64,000 nt of DNA, taken from Nostocoides sp. HKS02. GTDB lineage: Bacteria; Actinomycetota; Actinomycetes; Actinomycetales; Dermatophilaceae. The notes under the pieces were generated by a model that worked only from the letters and a program-made list of their open reading frames with translations, had not been told where the DNA came from and did not search any database. This document shows, one piece after another, positions 35,796 to 43,954 of this stretch. The stretch covers positions 2,604,001 through 2,668,000 of the forward strand of contig NZ_CP046121.1 of NCBI RefSeq assembly GCF_009707485.1, given 5' to 3'. Numbering within the stretch: the stretch's first letter is position 1; every line of letters begins with the position of its first letter. Position numbers and translations under genes: made by a program.

Positions 35796-35811
35796 CCCGC
35801 CCGCGGGCGGG
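35796..35811. promoter_or_regulatory. 16-bp perfect GC palindrome upstream of secreted-protein genes
   Basis: CCCGCCCGCGGGCGGG is fully self-complementary and lies 24 bp before ATG 35836, within the 181-bp gap after ogt. It could be an operator or the terminator of the sigma factor-ogt operon. Nothing else recognisable is in this gap. Confidence 0.45.
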
Positions 35812-35835
35812 TTGATCTCAAGGCAGGGTTCAATC

Positions 35836-36246
35836 ATGAGGGTCCATTTCTCACGTCGTCTTGCCATGGCGCTCTCGGTGTGTGCGGCGTTGTTCCTGGG
35901 TTCGGCGGCCGCCGCGTCGGCATACGTCCTCGAGGGCGCGCGCTGGGGCGGCACACCCACCAGCGGGTGTTGCGCAAACCTCCACGTCCAATACGCCAGC
36001 TCGATGTACACAATCGACCGCTCCGGGTGGGACAACGCACGGGCAGCGTGGAACGGCAGCGCCGCAAACGTGTACCTGACCAACGCGTCGGGCGCGTTGA
36101 CCGTGAACGACTCCTACGCCTCGACGGTGGCCTGGGACGGGATCACCTCGGCACGCAACGGCTGCCACATCTCTGGTCCAACGACCGATGACGTCAACGG
36201 CATCAACCGGCTGTACGACCGACCACGAGGGGAATCGAAGACATGA
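35836..36246 (+). pseudogene. Internally deleted matrixin-like secreted metalloprotease
   Basis: A 136-residue product with a clear signal peptide (LAMALSVCAALFLGSAAAASA). The mature start YVLEGARWGGTP and the TIDRSGWDNARAAWNG and WDGIT segments match the N-terminal half of matrixin/snapalysin-like actinobacterial proteases as I remember them. The end SGPTTDDVNGINRLYD matches their usual C-terminus. The zinc-binding HExxHxxGxxH core that normally lies between is absent, so about 50-60 residues seem lost in frame. It cannot be an active protease. The stop overlaps the next gene's ATG. Confidence 0.55.
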
Positions 36247-36521
36247 ACACAAAGCAAGGAACCGCGATCGCGGCCGGACTTCTGCTGGTCGTCGGCGGAG
36301 CCGCCTCCGGTAGAGCGTGGATGGCCAACCATCAACAGGCGCAGGCCCTGCGGGTGATCACCATGGACGCCAGCTGGGCCAAGGGGTACAAGTCGGTCGG
36401 CGAGCTGAAGAAGGACTCCTCCGTGGCCGTCGCCGGCACGTTCGGCAAGGTCGAACGACAGGACGGGGACCCTAAGGGCCAGTGCGGGACCACCCGCTCG
36501 GTCAGCACAGCCGGGCAGTGA
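36243..36521 (+). pseudogene. Truncated secreted-protein gene, partner of the protease remnant
   Basis: A 92-residue product with an N-terminal hydrophobic helix (GTAIAAGLLLVVGGAASGRA) and a short extracellular part, ITMDASWAKGYKSVGELKKDSSVAVAGTFGKVE. In related actinobacteria a similar start (a hydrophobic anchor, then an ASVxxLxxDSxVAVxGxV pattern) leads to a beta-rich domain of about 150 residues; here it stops soon after. With the preceding protease remnant it looks like a two-gene secreted unit under decay. The assignment rests on memory of the pattern. Confidence 0.45.
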
Positions 36522-36547
36522 CCGGTCCCCACCGAGGGGGCCGCGGG

Positions 36548-37756
36548 TCAGGTGGTGCGCAGGTAGCGTCCGAAGTGGGGGACGGTGAAGGCGATCCGTC
36601 CTCGCTCACCGGAGTAGATCAGGCCCTTCTTGAGTAGGGCGTCGCGGGCTGGAGACAGCGACTGCGGCTTGCGGTCGAGCACCGCGGCCACCGATGCCGT
36701 CGGCACCGACTCGGTCTCGTCGATCTCCTCACCGGCCTCGGCGAGGGCGAGTGCCGCATCGGCCATGGCACGCAGGTACTCGCGCTCGGCTGGCGTCGCC
36801 CGCTCGAACCGCGACCCGAAGAACCCCACGGCCAGCTCGGCCTCGGCCTCCGGCGCGGCCACCTGCACGTCCTCGGCAGAGATGGGCGAGCGCGGCGCGA
36901 CGTCCCAGGCGACCTTGCCGTACGCCTGGACGAAGTACGGGTAGCCAGCCGTCGCGGCATACAACGCCTCGAGCGCCTCCGGGGTGAAGGCGGCCTCCTC
37001 GTCGGCCGCAGGAGCCACGAGTGCGAGGTCGGCAGCGGCCCGGTCGAGCCGGTCGATGCGCTGGTACCGGAACAACCGCTCCGAGTACGACTTGGAGGCC
37101 GACAGCACGGCGGGCAGGTGCGGCAGGCCGGCGCCGACGACGATGACCGGCAGCCCCGACTGCGAGATCTCGTGGCACGCCGCACAGATCGCCGAGACGT
37201 CCTCGGGCAGGAGGTCCTGCATCTCGTCGATGAACACCGCGACGCCGCGGCCCACGTCGGCGGCCAACCCGCCGACGTCGGTGAGCAGCTCGACGAGGTC
37301 GATCTCGATGTCGCCGGAGTCGGCGCGACCCGCGACCGCCGGCGCGTCGATACCGGGGTTCCACCGCTCGCGGAGCTTGGCGCCGGGAGCCGAGTCCCGC
37401 TGCGCGAACGCCTTGATGACGCCGAGCACGTGGTCGACCTCGTCGCCCGCCGGGTGACCCAGCTCGCGCACCGCGACGTGCAGTGCTGCCGACAGCGGCC
37501 GCCGCAGGCCCTGGTCGGGCCGGGCCTCGAGCTTGCCCGTGCCCCACGAGGCGCGCACGGCCGCGGACCGCAGCGCGTTGAGCAGGACCGTCTTGCCGAC
37601 TCCGCGCAGTCCGGTCAGCACGATCGACCGCTCGGGGCGGCCGCGGGAGATGCGCTCCAGCACGACGTCGAACGCGTGCAGTTGCTCGTCACGGCCCGCG
37701 AGCTCAGGCGGCCGCTGGCCGGCGCCGGGGGCGTAGGGGTTGCGAATCGGGTCCAC
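36548..37756 (-). CDS. AAA+ ATPase with C-terminal winged helix
   Basis: A 402-residue protein from GTG 37756. Walker A is LTGLRGVGKTVLL near residues 47-59, Walker B is VAVFIDEMQDLLPE, and sensor-type residues follow VIVVGAGLPHL. The start NPYAPGAGQRPPELAGRDEQL is the usual opening of Orc1/Cdc6-like and STAND-like ATPases. The C-terminal 70 residues form a winged-helix (PTASVAAVLDRKPQSLSPARDALLKKGLIY, ending FTVPHFGRYLR). Such solitary genes are widespread in actinobacteria and of unknown role. No toxin, nuclease or defence partner lies beside it. Confidence 0.8.
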   Translation of the reverse strand: MDPIRNPYAPGAGQRPPELAGRDEQLHAFDVVLERISRGRPERSIVLTGLRGVGKTVLLNALRSAAVRASWGTGKLEARPDQGLRRPLSAALHVAVRELGHPAGDEVDHVLGVIKAFAQRDSAPGAKLRERWNPGIDAPAVAGRADSGDIEIDLVELLTDVGGLAADVGRGVAVFIDEMQDLLPEDVSAICAACHEISQSGLPVIVVGAGLPHLPAVLSASKSYSERLFRYQRIDRLDRAAADLALVAPAADEEAAFTPEALEALYAATAGYPYFVQAYGKVAWDVAPRSPISAEDVQVAAPEAEAELAVGFFGSRFERATPAEREYLRAMADAALALAEAGEEIDETESVPTASVAAVLDRKPQSLSPARDALLKKGLIYSGERGRIAFTVPHFGRYLRTT

Positions 37757-37825
37757 GATCGCAGCGTATGGGGCTCTCTACCGAATCCCCGATACGTCGA
37801 GAGAGGCGCCGATCGTGTCGCGGGG

Positions 37826-38359
37826 TCAGCGACGGTTGCGGCGCCGCACGATGTGGCCCACCACGGCGGGCAGCCAGTCCGTCTCACCGCGCATCCACCG
37901 CCCGGCGACCAGGTTGTGGGGCACGACGACGAAGCTGCCCTTGAACCCCTCGGTGACCGACAGGTCGGTGCCGAAGACGTCCGTGACGACCTGCCAGTCG
38001 AGGTCGGTGTGGCGGTCGAGGTGCTCGCCGATCCCGATGGCGTAGCGCTCGACCACGGCGGCGTGGTCAGGACGGTGGTCCTCGGGGGCGGCCGACCACG
38101 CGGCATACTCACGGTCCAGCGCGGCGCCGAGGGAGTCGAGATCATCCACGTCCACGCCCGCGGCGGCCAGCTCCTCGAGGGCCCGGGCGATCCGTGCCTG
38201 CTCGGCATCGCCGAGGGGATCGACGAGGGGCCGCAGTGAGGCCCCGGAGTCGAGGGTGTCGCCGGCATCCGGCATGGTGCGCTCGGTCAGCTCGGCCGCG
38301 TCGGGCCCGTCGCCAGCGTCATCGGGCGAGTCCTCGCGGCGCCGACCGAACCAGGCCAT
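37826..38359 (-). CDS. DUF3806-like protein
   Basis: A 177-residue soluble protein. After an acidic N-terminus comes a conserved-looking domain with ALDREYAAWSAAPEDHRPDH, YAIGIGEHLDRHTDLDWQVV and FVVVPHNLVAGRWMRGETDW, which I associate with DUF3806. Function unknown. It precedes the rhodanese gene's neighbours on the same strand: rhodanese (38693 to 38367) reads into it with a 7-bp gap, so they may be one transcript. Confidence 0.65.
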   Translation of the reverse strand: MAWFGRRREDSPDDAGDGPDAAELTERTMPDAGDTLDSGASLRPLVDPLGDAEQARIARALEELAAAGVDVDDLDSLGAALDREYAAWSAAPEDHRPDHAAVVERYAIGIGEHLDRHTDLDWQVVTDVFGTDLSVTEGFKGSFVVVPHNLVAGRWMRGETDWLPAVVGHIVRRRNRR

Positions 38360-38366
38360 GACCCGG

Positions 38367-38693
38367 CTACTTCACCGACGGTGAGCCGGAGTCGGCGACG
38401 AGCTGCTTGCCCGCGCCCTGCCACGCCTTCATGCCACCGTCGAGGTTCGCGACGTCGAAGCCCTGCTGGGTCAGCCAGGCCACCGCCCGCGACGACCGTC
38501 CGCCACCCCGGCAGGCGACCGCCAGGGTCGAGGCATCGGTGTCGGGGAGCTCGTCGAGTCGCGCCGGCAGCTCGCCCAGCGGGATGTGGATCGCACCTGG
38601 GGCGTGCCCGGCATCCCACTCGTCCTGTTCGCGGACATCGAGGACCACGGCGTCGTCGGGAACCTCGGTGACGGAGACCTGCGGAACGTTCAT
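38367..38693 (-). CDS. Single-domain rhodanese-like sulfurtransferase
   Basis: A 108-residue rhodanese domain. AVVLDVREQDEWDAGHAPGAIHIPL is the opening, and the active-site loop ACRGGGRSSRA carries the catalytic Cys. It can carry persulfide sulfur or serve in redox buffering. I chose ATG 38693 because GGGGACC lies directly upstream; ATG 38702 would add three residues. It lies between the Fpg/Nei gene and the DUF3806 gene on the same strand. Confidence 0.9.
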   Translation of the reverse strand: MNVPQVSVTEVPDDAVVLDVREQDEWDAGHAPGAIHIPLGELPARLDELPDTDASTLAVACRGGGRSSRAVAWLTQQGFDVANLDGGMKAWQGAGKQLVADSGSPSVK

Positions 38694-38714
38694 GGTCCCC
38701 ATGAAACCACGCGC

Positions 38715-39575
38715 CTACTTGAGCAGCCGCGAAAGGCGGCGGTCGGCCAGCGGCTTGCCGCCGGTCTGGCAGGTGGCGCAGTACTGCAGCGAGGAGTCCG
38801 CGAACGACACCTCGCGCACCACGTCGCCGCAGACCGGGCAGGTCTCGCCGGTGCGGCCGTGCACGCGCATGCCGGCGCGCTTGGCGTCCTTGAGCTCCTT
38901 GGCCGGCTTGCCCGAGGCGGCGGCGACCGCGCCGGCGAGCGTCTCGCGCAGCGCGGCATACAGGCTGTCGGTCGCCTGCTCGTCGAGGCTGGACGCCATC
39001 GCGAACGGCGACATCTTGGCCACGTGGAGGATCTCGTCGGAGTAGGCGTTGCCCACCCCGGCGATGAAGCCCTGGTCGCGCAGCAACCCCTTGAGCTGCG
39101 CGCGCTTGCCCGCGAGCAGGGCCCCGAAGACCTCGCGGGTGAAGTCGGCGGACAGCGGGTCGGGGCCGAGGGTGGCGATGCCCGGCACGTCCTGCGGGTC
39201 GCGAACGAGGTATGCCGCCAGCCGCTTCTTGGTGCCCGCCTCGGTGAGGTCGAAGCCGGACCCGTCGGAGAACCGCGTGCGCAGGGCGATCGGCGACTTC
39301 CCCGGCCGCAGCACGGTGTTGGGGAGCGCATCGGACCAGCGCAACCACCCGGCCCGGGCGAGGTGGAACACCAGGTGCACACCGTCGCAGTCGAGGTCGA
39401 CGAACTTGCCGTGCCGCGACACCGAGTCGACGGGCGCGCCGGCCAGCGCCTGCGGTGGCGGGTCGAAGGTCTTGAGGACCGAGAACGACCCGAGCTCGAC
39501 CCCGGTCACGGCCAGGCCGACGACCCGCTCGCCGAGGAAGTCGACGAGCGCCTGGACCTCGGGCAGCTCTGGCAC
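38715..39575 (-). CDS. Fpg/Nei-family DNA glycosylase
   Basis: A 286-residue repair enzyme from GTG 39575, which places Pro2 and Glu3 (PELPEVQALVDFLG) at the N-terminus, as the catalytic mechanism needs. The helix-two-turns-helix is seen in LKGLLRDQGFIAGVGNAYSDEILH, and the C-terminal zinc finger as CPVCGDVV and YCATCQTGGKPLADRRLSRLLK. It excises oxidised bases and nicks abasic sites. It resembles the actinobacterial Nei/Fpg2 subgroup more than classical MutM. GTG is needed, as no in-frame ATG begins PELPE. Confidence 0.93.
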   Translation of the reverse strand: MPELPEVQALVDFLGERVVGLAVTGVELGSFSVLKTFDPPPQALAGAPVDSVSRHGKFVDLDCDGVHLVFHLARAGWLRWSDALPNTVLRPGKSPIALRTRFSDGSGFDLTEAGTKKRLAAYLVRDPQDVPGIATLGPDPLSADFTREVFGALLAGKRAQLKGLLRDQGFIAGVGNAYSDEILHVAKMSPFAMASSLDEQATDSLYAALRETLAGAVAAASGKPAKELKDAKRAGMRVHGRTGETCPVCGDVVREVSFADSSLQYCATCQTGGKPLADRRLSRLLK

Positions 39576-39612
39576 GACGCCATTGTGGCGCAGCAGTGGC
39601 AGCATGGGCGGC

Positions 39613-41064
39613 ATGTCGACGCAGGCGCCAGAGGCGCCGCACGCAGAGCTCCTGCGGATGAAGTCCCACCGAGGGCGGCTGGTGCTCGCGACGACGGTGC
39701 TCGGCAGCGGCATCGCGCTGCTCGACGGAACCGTCGTCAACGTCGCACTGCCCACCATCGGGCGCACCCTGCACGCCGACCTCGCCGGGCTCCAGTGGGT
39801 CGTCAACGCCTACGCGCTCAGCCTGGCGGCCCTCATCCTGCTCGGCGGCTCGCTGGGTGACCGGTTCGGTCGCCGCCGGATGTATGCCGTGGGCGTGGGC
39901 GGGTTCGGCATCGCCTCGATCCTGTGCGCGCTCTCCCCGACGATCGGCGCCCTCGTGGCGGCGCGCGCGATCCAGGGCGTGTGTGCTGCCCTGCTGGTCC
40001 CGGGCAGCCTCGCGATCCTGCAGGCGTCGTTCCGGCGCGAGGACCGGATGGCCGCGATCGGCGCGTGGACGGGGCTGCTGGGCGTGGCGTCGGCCTCGGG
40101 GCCGGTCGTCGGCGGCTGGCTCGTCGAACGCAGCTGGACCTGGGCGTTCTGGCTCAACGTGCCGCTGTCGGCGCTCGTCGTCGGCTTGGCCGCCACTGTC
40201 GTCCCCGAGTCACGAAACCCGTGGTCCGACAAGCACTTCGACGTCCGGGGTGTCCTGTTGGCCGTGCTGGGGCTCGGCGGCGTCACCTACGCGCTGACCA
40301 TCGTCGCCGCGCACCCCGGCGCCTGGCCTCTGGTCCTCGGCGCGGCCGGACTCCTCGCCCTCGGCGGGTTCGTCCTCGTGGAGCGGAGCTCACCACACGC
40401 GATGGTTCCACCGAGCCTGTTCCGCAACCGGGTGTTCACGACCATCAACCTGGTCACGCTCGTGGTCTACGCGGGGCTCGCGGCGGCCCTGCTGTTCCTC
40501 GTGCTCTACCTGCAGACCGTCGGAGGCTGGTCGGCGCTCGAGGCCGGTGCAGCCACGCTCCCGCTCAGTCTGGTCATGCTGACCCTCGCCGGACGGTTCG
40601 GCGGGATGGCCGCGCGGTCGAGCCCCAAACCCTTCATGGTCGGCGGCACCCTCGTCGCGGCGGCGGGCTTCGCCCTGCTGGCGTTCGCCTCCACCGACCC
40701 GCTCTTCCTGACCGACATCCTCCCGGGGATCACCCTCGTCGGACTTGGGCTCTCGCTGACCGTCGCACCCCTCACGGGCACGGTCCTGGCGGCAGCGCCG
40801 GACGAGCTCGCCGGGACGGCCAGCGGCATCAACAACGCCGTGTCGCGCACCGCCGGCCTGCTCGCCGTCGCCGCGTTGCCGCCGCTGGTCGGGCTCCGCG
40901 GCGAGGACTACGCCAATGCCGACGTGCTCGCCCCGGCCTACCGGACCGCGATGCTCATCTGCGTCGGGCTGCTGCTCGTCGGCTCGGCGCTGACCGCCGT
41001 CGGGCTGAAGGACGAGAAGCCGGCGTGCGCAGAACTGCCGCACCTCGACCTCACCGGGCGCTGA
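39613..41064 (+). CDS. DHA2-type MFS multidrug exporter
   Basis: About 483 residues with 14 predicted membrane helices. Motif A is GSLGDRFGRRRMYAVG, motif D1-like LDGTVVNVALPTIGRTL sits in helix 1, and antiporter motif C is GVASASGPVVGGWLVE in helix 5. LQWVVNAYALSLAALILLGG is typical of EmrB/QacA exporters. Likely exports drugs or dyes using protons. ATG 39604 or 39613 could be used; both leave only about 37 bp to the divergent glycosylase start, and no regulator gene adjoins. Confidence 0.92.
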   Translation: MSTQAPEAPHAELLRMKSHRGRLVLATTVLGSGIALLDGTVVNVALPTIGRTLHADLAGLQWVVNAYALSLAALILLGGSLGDRFGRRRMYAVGVGGFGIASILCALSPTIGALVAARAIQGVCAALLVPGSLAILQASFRREDRMAAIGAWTGLLGVASASGPVVGGWLVERSWTWAFWLNVPLSALVVGLAATVVPESRNPWSDKHFDVRGVLLAVLGLGGVTYALTIVAAHPGAWPLVLGAAGLLALGGFVLVERSSPHAMVPPSLFRNRVFTTINLVTLVVYAGLAAALLFLVLYLQTVGGWSALEAGAATLPLSLVMLTLAGRFGGMAARSSPKPFMVGGTLVAAAGFALLAFASTDPLFLTDILPGITLVGLGLSLTVAPLTGTVLAAAPDELAGTASGINNAVSRTAGLLAVAALPPLVGLRGEDYANADVLAPAYRTAMLICVGLLLVGSALTAVGLKDEKPACAELPHLDLTGR

Positions 41065-41100
41065 CCGCTGTCGCGGGAGCGGTGACCCGCGCTGACCACC

Positions 41101-41117
41101 CTCACGCGTCGCGTGAG
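41101..41117. terminator. Short hairpin between MFS and App1-like genes
   Basis: CTCACGC pairs with GCGTGAG around a 3-base loop, in the 40-bp space between converging genes and overlapping the last codons of the App1-like gene. No T-tract; a weak bidirectional terminator at best. Confidence 0.35.
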
Positions 41118-42187
41118 TCCTGAGCCGGCTCACCGAGGACCGCGTGCAGCTGGCGCAGGAGACCGTAACCGTCGCCGGCGCGGCATACCGGCACGCCCTT
41201 GCCCTGCCGGTCGCGCATCGGCGCGAACTCCTCCAACGAGACCGGTATGCCGTGCGAGAGCACCTGCTCCGAGGGCGTCAGCTCACGGATCGCGATGGCC
41301 TCCACGCGGTCGGGGCGCTGCTCGGCGAAGTCGCCGTAGATCTTGGGGTCGTGCTGCCCGTCGTCGCCGACCAGGACCCAGCGGATGCTCGGGAACTCGT
41401 TCGCGAGCCGGTGCAGGCAGGCGCGCTTGTGGTCCTGGCCCGAGCGGAACCAGCCCGTGTTGGTGGGACCCCAGTCGGTGAGCAGCAGCGGGCCCGCGGG
41501 GTAGCCGTGGCGGCGGAGGAACCGGGTCAGGGTCGCTGCGGTGTTCCAGGCGCCGGTCGAGACGTAGACCATCGGGGCTCCGGGGTGCCCGTCGAGCAGA
41601 GTGCGGTACATCGTCGCCATGCCCGGGACCACGTGGCGGGCGTTCTCGCTCTTCACGAAGGTGTTCCACGCGGCGATCATCGGCCGCGGAAGGTAGGTGG
41701 AGATCACCGTGTCGTCGATGTCGCTGATGAGACCGAAGGTCTGCTCGGTGCCCACCAGGACGACGGCGACCCGGGTCTGCTCGGCATCAGGCGACTCGAT
41801 GGTCGCCTCGTGCCAGCCGGGGGCCAGGCCGTGGCCCTTGACGCGGACGTCGATGTAGCCGCTGCGGTCGCTGTGGGTGTCGACGCGGGCGTCCCCGAGC
41901 GTGACCGTGACCGGCACGTCCATCGCCGGGGCCGTGATGAACGCCCGCCAGCCCCGGCGCTCGTCCTGCGCCGAACGCAGCTCGGCGGCGGAGGCCGACG
42001 CATCCTCACGCGCGTCGACGTCGGGTCGACGGGTGAGGAGCACGCGACCGAGGACGCGGGCGAAGTCCTCGGAGCCGTATCCGGTGTGGCCGACGAGCCG
42101 GGTCCGCCAGCCACGGGCACGGAGCACCGCGTCGACCCGACGGTGCCAGGCGTCCTCGACGATCGCGGCGGCGTGCGGTCTGGCCAT
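41102..42187 (-). CDS. App1-like phosphatidate phosphatase (DUF2183, HAD fold)
   Basis: A 361-residue protein. The HAD nucleophile motif is GLISDIDDTVISTYLPRP; VSTGAWNTAATLTRFLRRHGYP is motif II and WVLVGDDGQHDPKIYGDFAE the acidic motif IV. These are diagnostic of the App1/DUF2183 catalytic domain; the N-terminal ~140 residues form the usual beta-rich partner (VTVTLGDARVDTHSDRSGYIDV). Yeast App1 is a phosphatidate phosphatase; bacterial roles are unproven. It follows a DsbA-like gene by 9 bp on the same strand. Confidence 0.88.
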   Translation of the reverse strand: MARPHAAAIVEDAWHRRVDAVLRARGWRTRLVGHTGYGSEDFARVLGRVLLTRRPDVDAREDASASAAELRSAQDERRGWRAFITAPAMDVPVTVTLGDARVDTHSDRSGYIDVRVKGHGLAPGWHEATIESPDAEQTRVAVVLVGTEQTFGLISDIDDTVISTYLPRPMIAAWNTFVKSENARHVVPGMATMYRTLLDGHPGAPMVYVSTGAWNTAATLTRFLRRHGYPAGPLLLTDWGPTNTGWFRSGQDHKRACLHRLANEFPSIRWVLVGDDGQHDPKIYGDFAEQRPDRVEAIAIRELTPSEQVLSHGIPVSLEEFAPMRDRQGKGVPVCRAGDGYGLLRQLHAVLGEPAQDSRDA

Positions 42188-42196
42188 GAACAGACC

Positions 42197-42922
42197 CTAC
42201 GGCCTGGCCAGCACGCTCCTGAACTGGTCCACCAGGCGTGCGCCGCTGGCACCGAGCCCGTCGAACTCGAACACCCGACCGGCATGGCTCGCGAGCAGCA
42301 CCGGGCCGCCGATCGAGTCGAAGTCGACAGCCATCGCGAAATCCTCGGCGGCGAGCTCTCGCGCCCGCTCAGTATCGGCGAAGACCTCGATGGCGTGCCC
42401 GTCGAGCCCGAGCCGGTCACCCACCGACCGCAGCACGCCCGGGGCGTCGAGGGGCCGTCCGTGGATGAAGAACTCGCGATGGACCTCGGCCAGCACCGTG
42501 GCCACGGGCAGGTCGCCGGCCGCGAGCAGCCCGATCATCCCGGCTGCCGCGTGCTCTGCGTCCAGGCGGACGCCGCCCATCCCCAGCAGCCGGTAGAACT
42601 CGCTCCCGAAGGCGGCTCCGGTCGAGGCGGCCACGGCAGCCGTGCTGGCCGCGAGCTCGGAGATGTCGCGCCCGTCGTAGCGCCCACTGTTGACGACCTC
42701 GACCCCGACCGTGGGGGCCGCCGCCTGGAACAGCTCGCAGACGGAGGGCAGGTAGGCATAGGCCCAGGGGTCGTAGACGTCGAGGACGTAGACGAGCAGG
42801 GTCTGGTCGTGCGCGGCTGACGCCCGCACGGCCGACTGCGGGGGCACCGAGCAGATCGGGCGACGCACCCGACGGTCACGGCCGAACGCACACCAGGTCT
42901 CGACCCCGTGGGTTCGCTCCAT
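42197..42922 (-). CDS. DsbA/FrnE-like thioredoxin-fold protein lacking the CxxC motif
   Basis: A 241-residue protein; ATG 42922 has an excellent AGGAGG site. The strand LLVYVLDVYDPWAYAYLPSV is where DsbA/FrnE proteins place their CPWC pair; here it is YDPWAY, with no cysteines. The inserted helical domain (GSEFYRLLGMGGVRLDAEHAAAGM) and the cis-Pro-like region near GGPVLLAS are kept. It is probably a ligand-binding or chaperone member, comparable to 2-hydroxychromene-2-carboxylate isomerase-like proteins, not a disulfide oxidoreductase. Confidence 0.75.
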   Translation of the reverse strand: MERTHGVETWCAFGRDRRVRRPICSVPPQSAVRASAAHDQTLLVYVLDVYDPWAYAYLPSVCELFQAAAPTVGVEVVNSGRYDGRDISELAASTAAVAASTGAAFGSEFYRLLGMGGVRLDAEHAAAGMIGLLAAGDLPVATVLAEVHREFFIHGRPLDAPGVLRSVGDRLGLDGHAIEVFADTERARELAAEDFAMAVDFDSIGGPVLLASHAGRVFEFDGLGASGARLVDQFRSVLARP

Positions 42923-42975
42923 CGTGCACCTCCTGGACAAGTCGTGAACAAGTCGTGGACAACAACTCTTGGGCA

Positions 42976-43019
42976 ACAAAAAAGCAACCGGGTGGCCAGT
43001 TGGCCAAACCCGGTTGCTT
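42976..43019 (-). terminator. Rho-independent terminator of the GAF-ANTAR gene
   Basis: On the minus strand, AAGCAACCGGGT pairs with ACCCGGTTGCTT (arms 43019-43008 and 42993-42982), with an inner GGCC-AACT-GGCC hairpin, followed by six T. It begins 20 bp after the stop of the leftward regulator gene. It is the most canonical terminator in the window. Confidence 0.9.
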
Positions 43020-43039
43020 CAGGTGTCGCTGAGACTAGC

Positions 43040-43831
43040 TCACATCGCGCCCGAACGGGGAGTTCGCGCCTCGGAAACCAGCTGGGCGGCCAGCGTGCGG
43101 AGCTTGAGGTTCTGCTCCTGGGACTGCTGGCGCATGAGCTGGAACGCCACCGACTCGTCGATTCCGTGCCGCGCCATGAGGACTCCCTTGGCCTGCTCGA
43201 TGACCGCGCGGCTGGCCATGGCCTGCTCCATCTGCCCAGCCACGGCCCGGGCGCCAGCGAGCCGCACGGCCGCCCCGACGGCGTCAGCAGCGCGTCGTGC
43301 GGCCATCCGGACGACGCTGATCTCGGTGCGGTCGAAGGCGTTTCGCGCATAGCCGTAGAGGTTGAGCGCGCCGAAGCGGTGGCCGTCGGACTCCAGGGGG
43401 AGGGCGAGCAACGTCTGCACGTCGCCCGGGTCGCAGCCGTCGATGAACGCGGGCCAGCGGTCCTCGGCACCGGCGAAGTCGACGAGGTTCTCGCGGCCGT
43501 TGCGGAAGGCGTCGAGGCACGGGCCGTCACCGACGGCATACTGCACCGCGTCGATCTCGAGGGTTCCCGCGGTCGTGTATGCCGCGGTGCGGGGCCGGTC
43601 CTCCATCACCACGGTCACCCCGACGGCGTCGCAGCCGTCGATGGCGGCGTTGACCGCCTGCACGAGGCGCTCAAGGTAGGGCGTGAGGTCGTCGAGGGTC
43701 TCGAGGTTGCCCGAGAGCTCGTCGAGGAGCGCTTCGGCAGCGGCCACGTGGTCGCCCTGGATCGGTCGGGCGAGGACCTCAGCCGGACCCGGCCCATCGG
43801 GATCGGTCGGAACGGAGACCAGATCGGCCAT
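43040..43831 (-). CDS. GAF-ANTAR domain RNA-binding regulator
   Basis: A 263-residue regulator. The GAF sensor domain spans about residues 45-180 (VGVTVVMEDRPRTAAYTTAG, AVGDGPCLDAFRNG, TLLALPLESDGHRFGALNLYG). The C-terminal ANTAR domain has QMEQAMASRAVIEQAKGVLMARHGIDESVAFQLMRQQSQ, with the invariant Ala/Ala/Gly pattern. ANTAR proteins bind paired hairpins in nascent RNA and prevent termination. I chose ATG 43831, six bases after GAGGAG. A strong terminator follows the gene itself. Targets are not identifiable here; I see no classic paired-hairpin target nearby. Confidence 0.9.
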   Translation of the reverse strand: MADLVSVPTDPDGPGPAEVLARPIQGDHVAAAEALLDELSGNLETLDDLTPYLERLVQAVNAAIDGCDAVGVTVVMEDRPRTAAYTTAGTLEIDAVQYAVGDGPCLDAFRNGRENLVDFAGAEDRWPAFIDGCDPGDVQTLLALPLESDGHRFGALNLYGYARNAFDRTEISVVRMAARRAADAVGAAVRLAGARAVAGQMEQAMASRAVIEQAKGVLMARHGIDESVAFQLMRQQSQEQNLKLRTLAAQLVSEARTPRSGAM

Positions 43832-43954
43832 GGTCACTCCTCAATCGGTGAATCGACGTGCGTGGGACACCGTATACCTGCTGGTCAGCCGCCCAACCCC
43901 GTTTGGCCCCCGCATGCTCCGGCATGCTCGGGCATCGTGCGCGAGGATGGTCCG

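Noticed and set aside
36548..37756. AAA+ ATPase as part of a defence or conflict system
   Set aside because: No nuclease, toxin, reverse transcriptase or protease effector is adjacent; the neighbouring protease remnant is on the other strand and lacks its catalytic core. Solitary genes of this kind are common in actinobacteria.
43040..43831. Paired-hairpin ANTAR target near the regulator gene
   Set aside because: I searched the flanking gaps by eye and found only the regulator's own terminator at 42976-43019 and short GCATGC repeats near 43912, which do not form the expected dual hexaloop hairpins.
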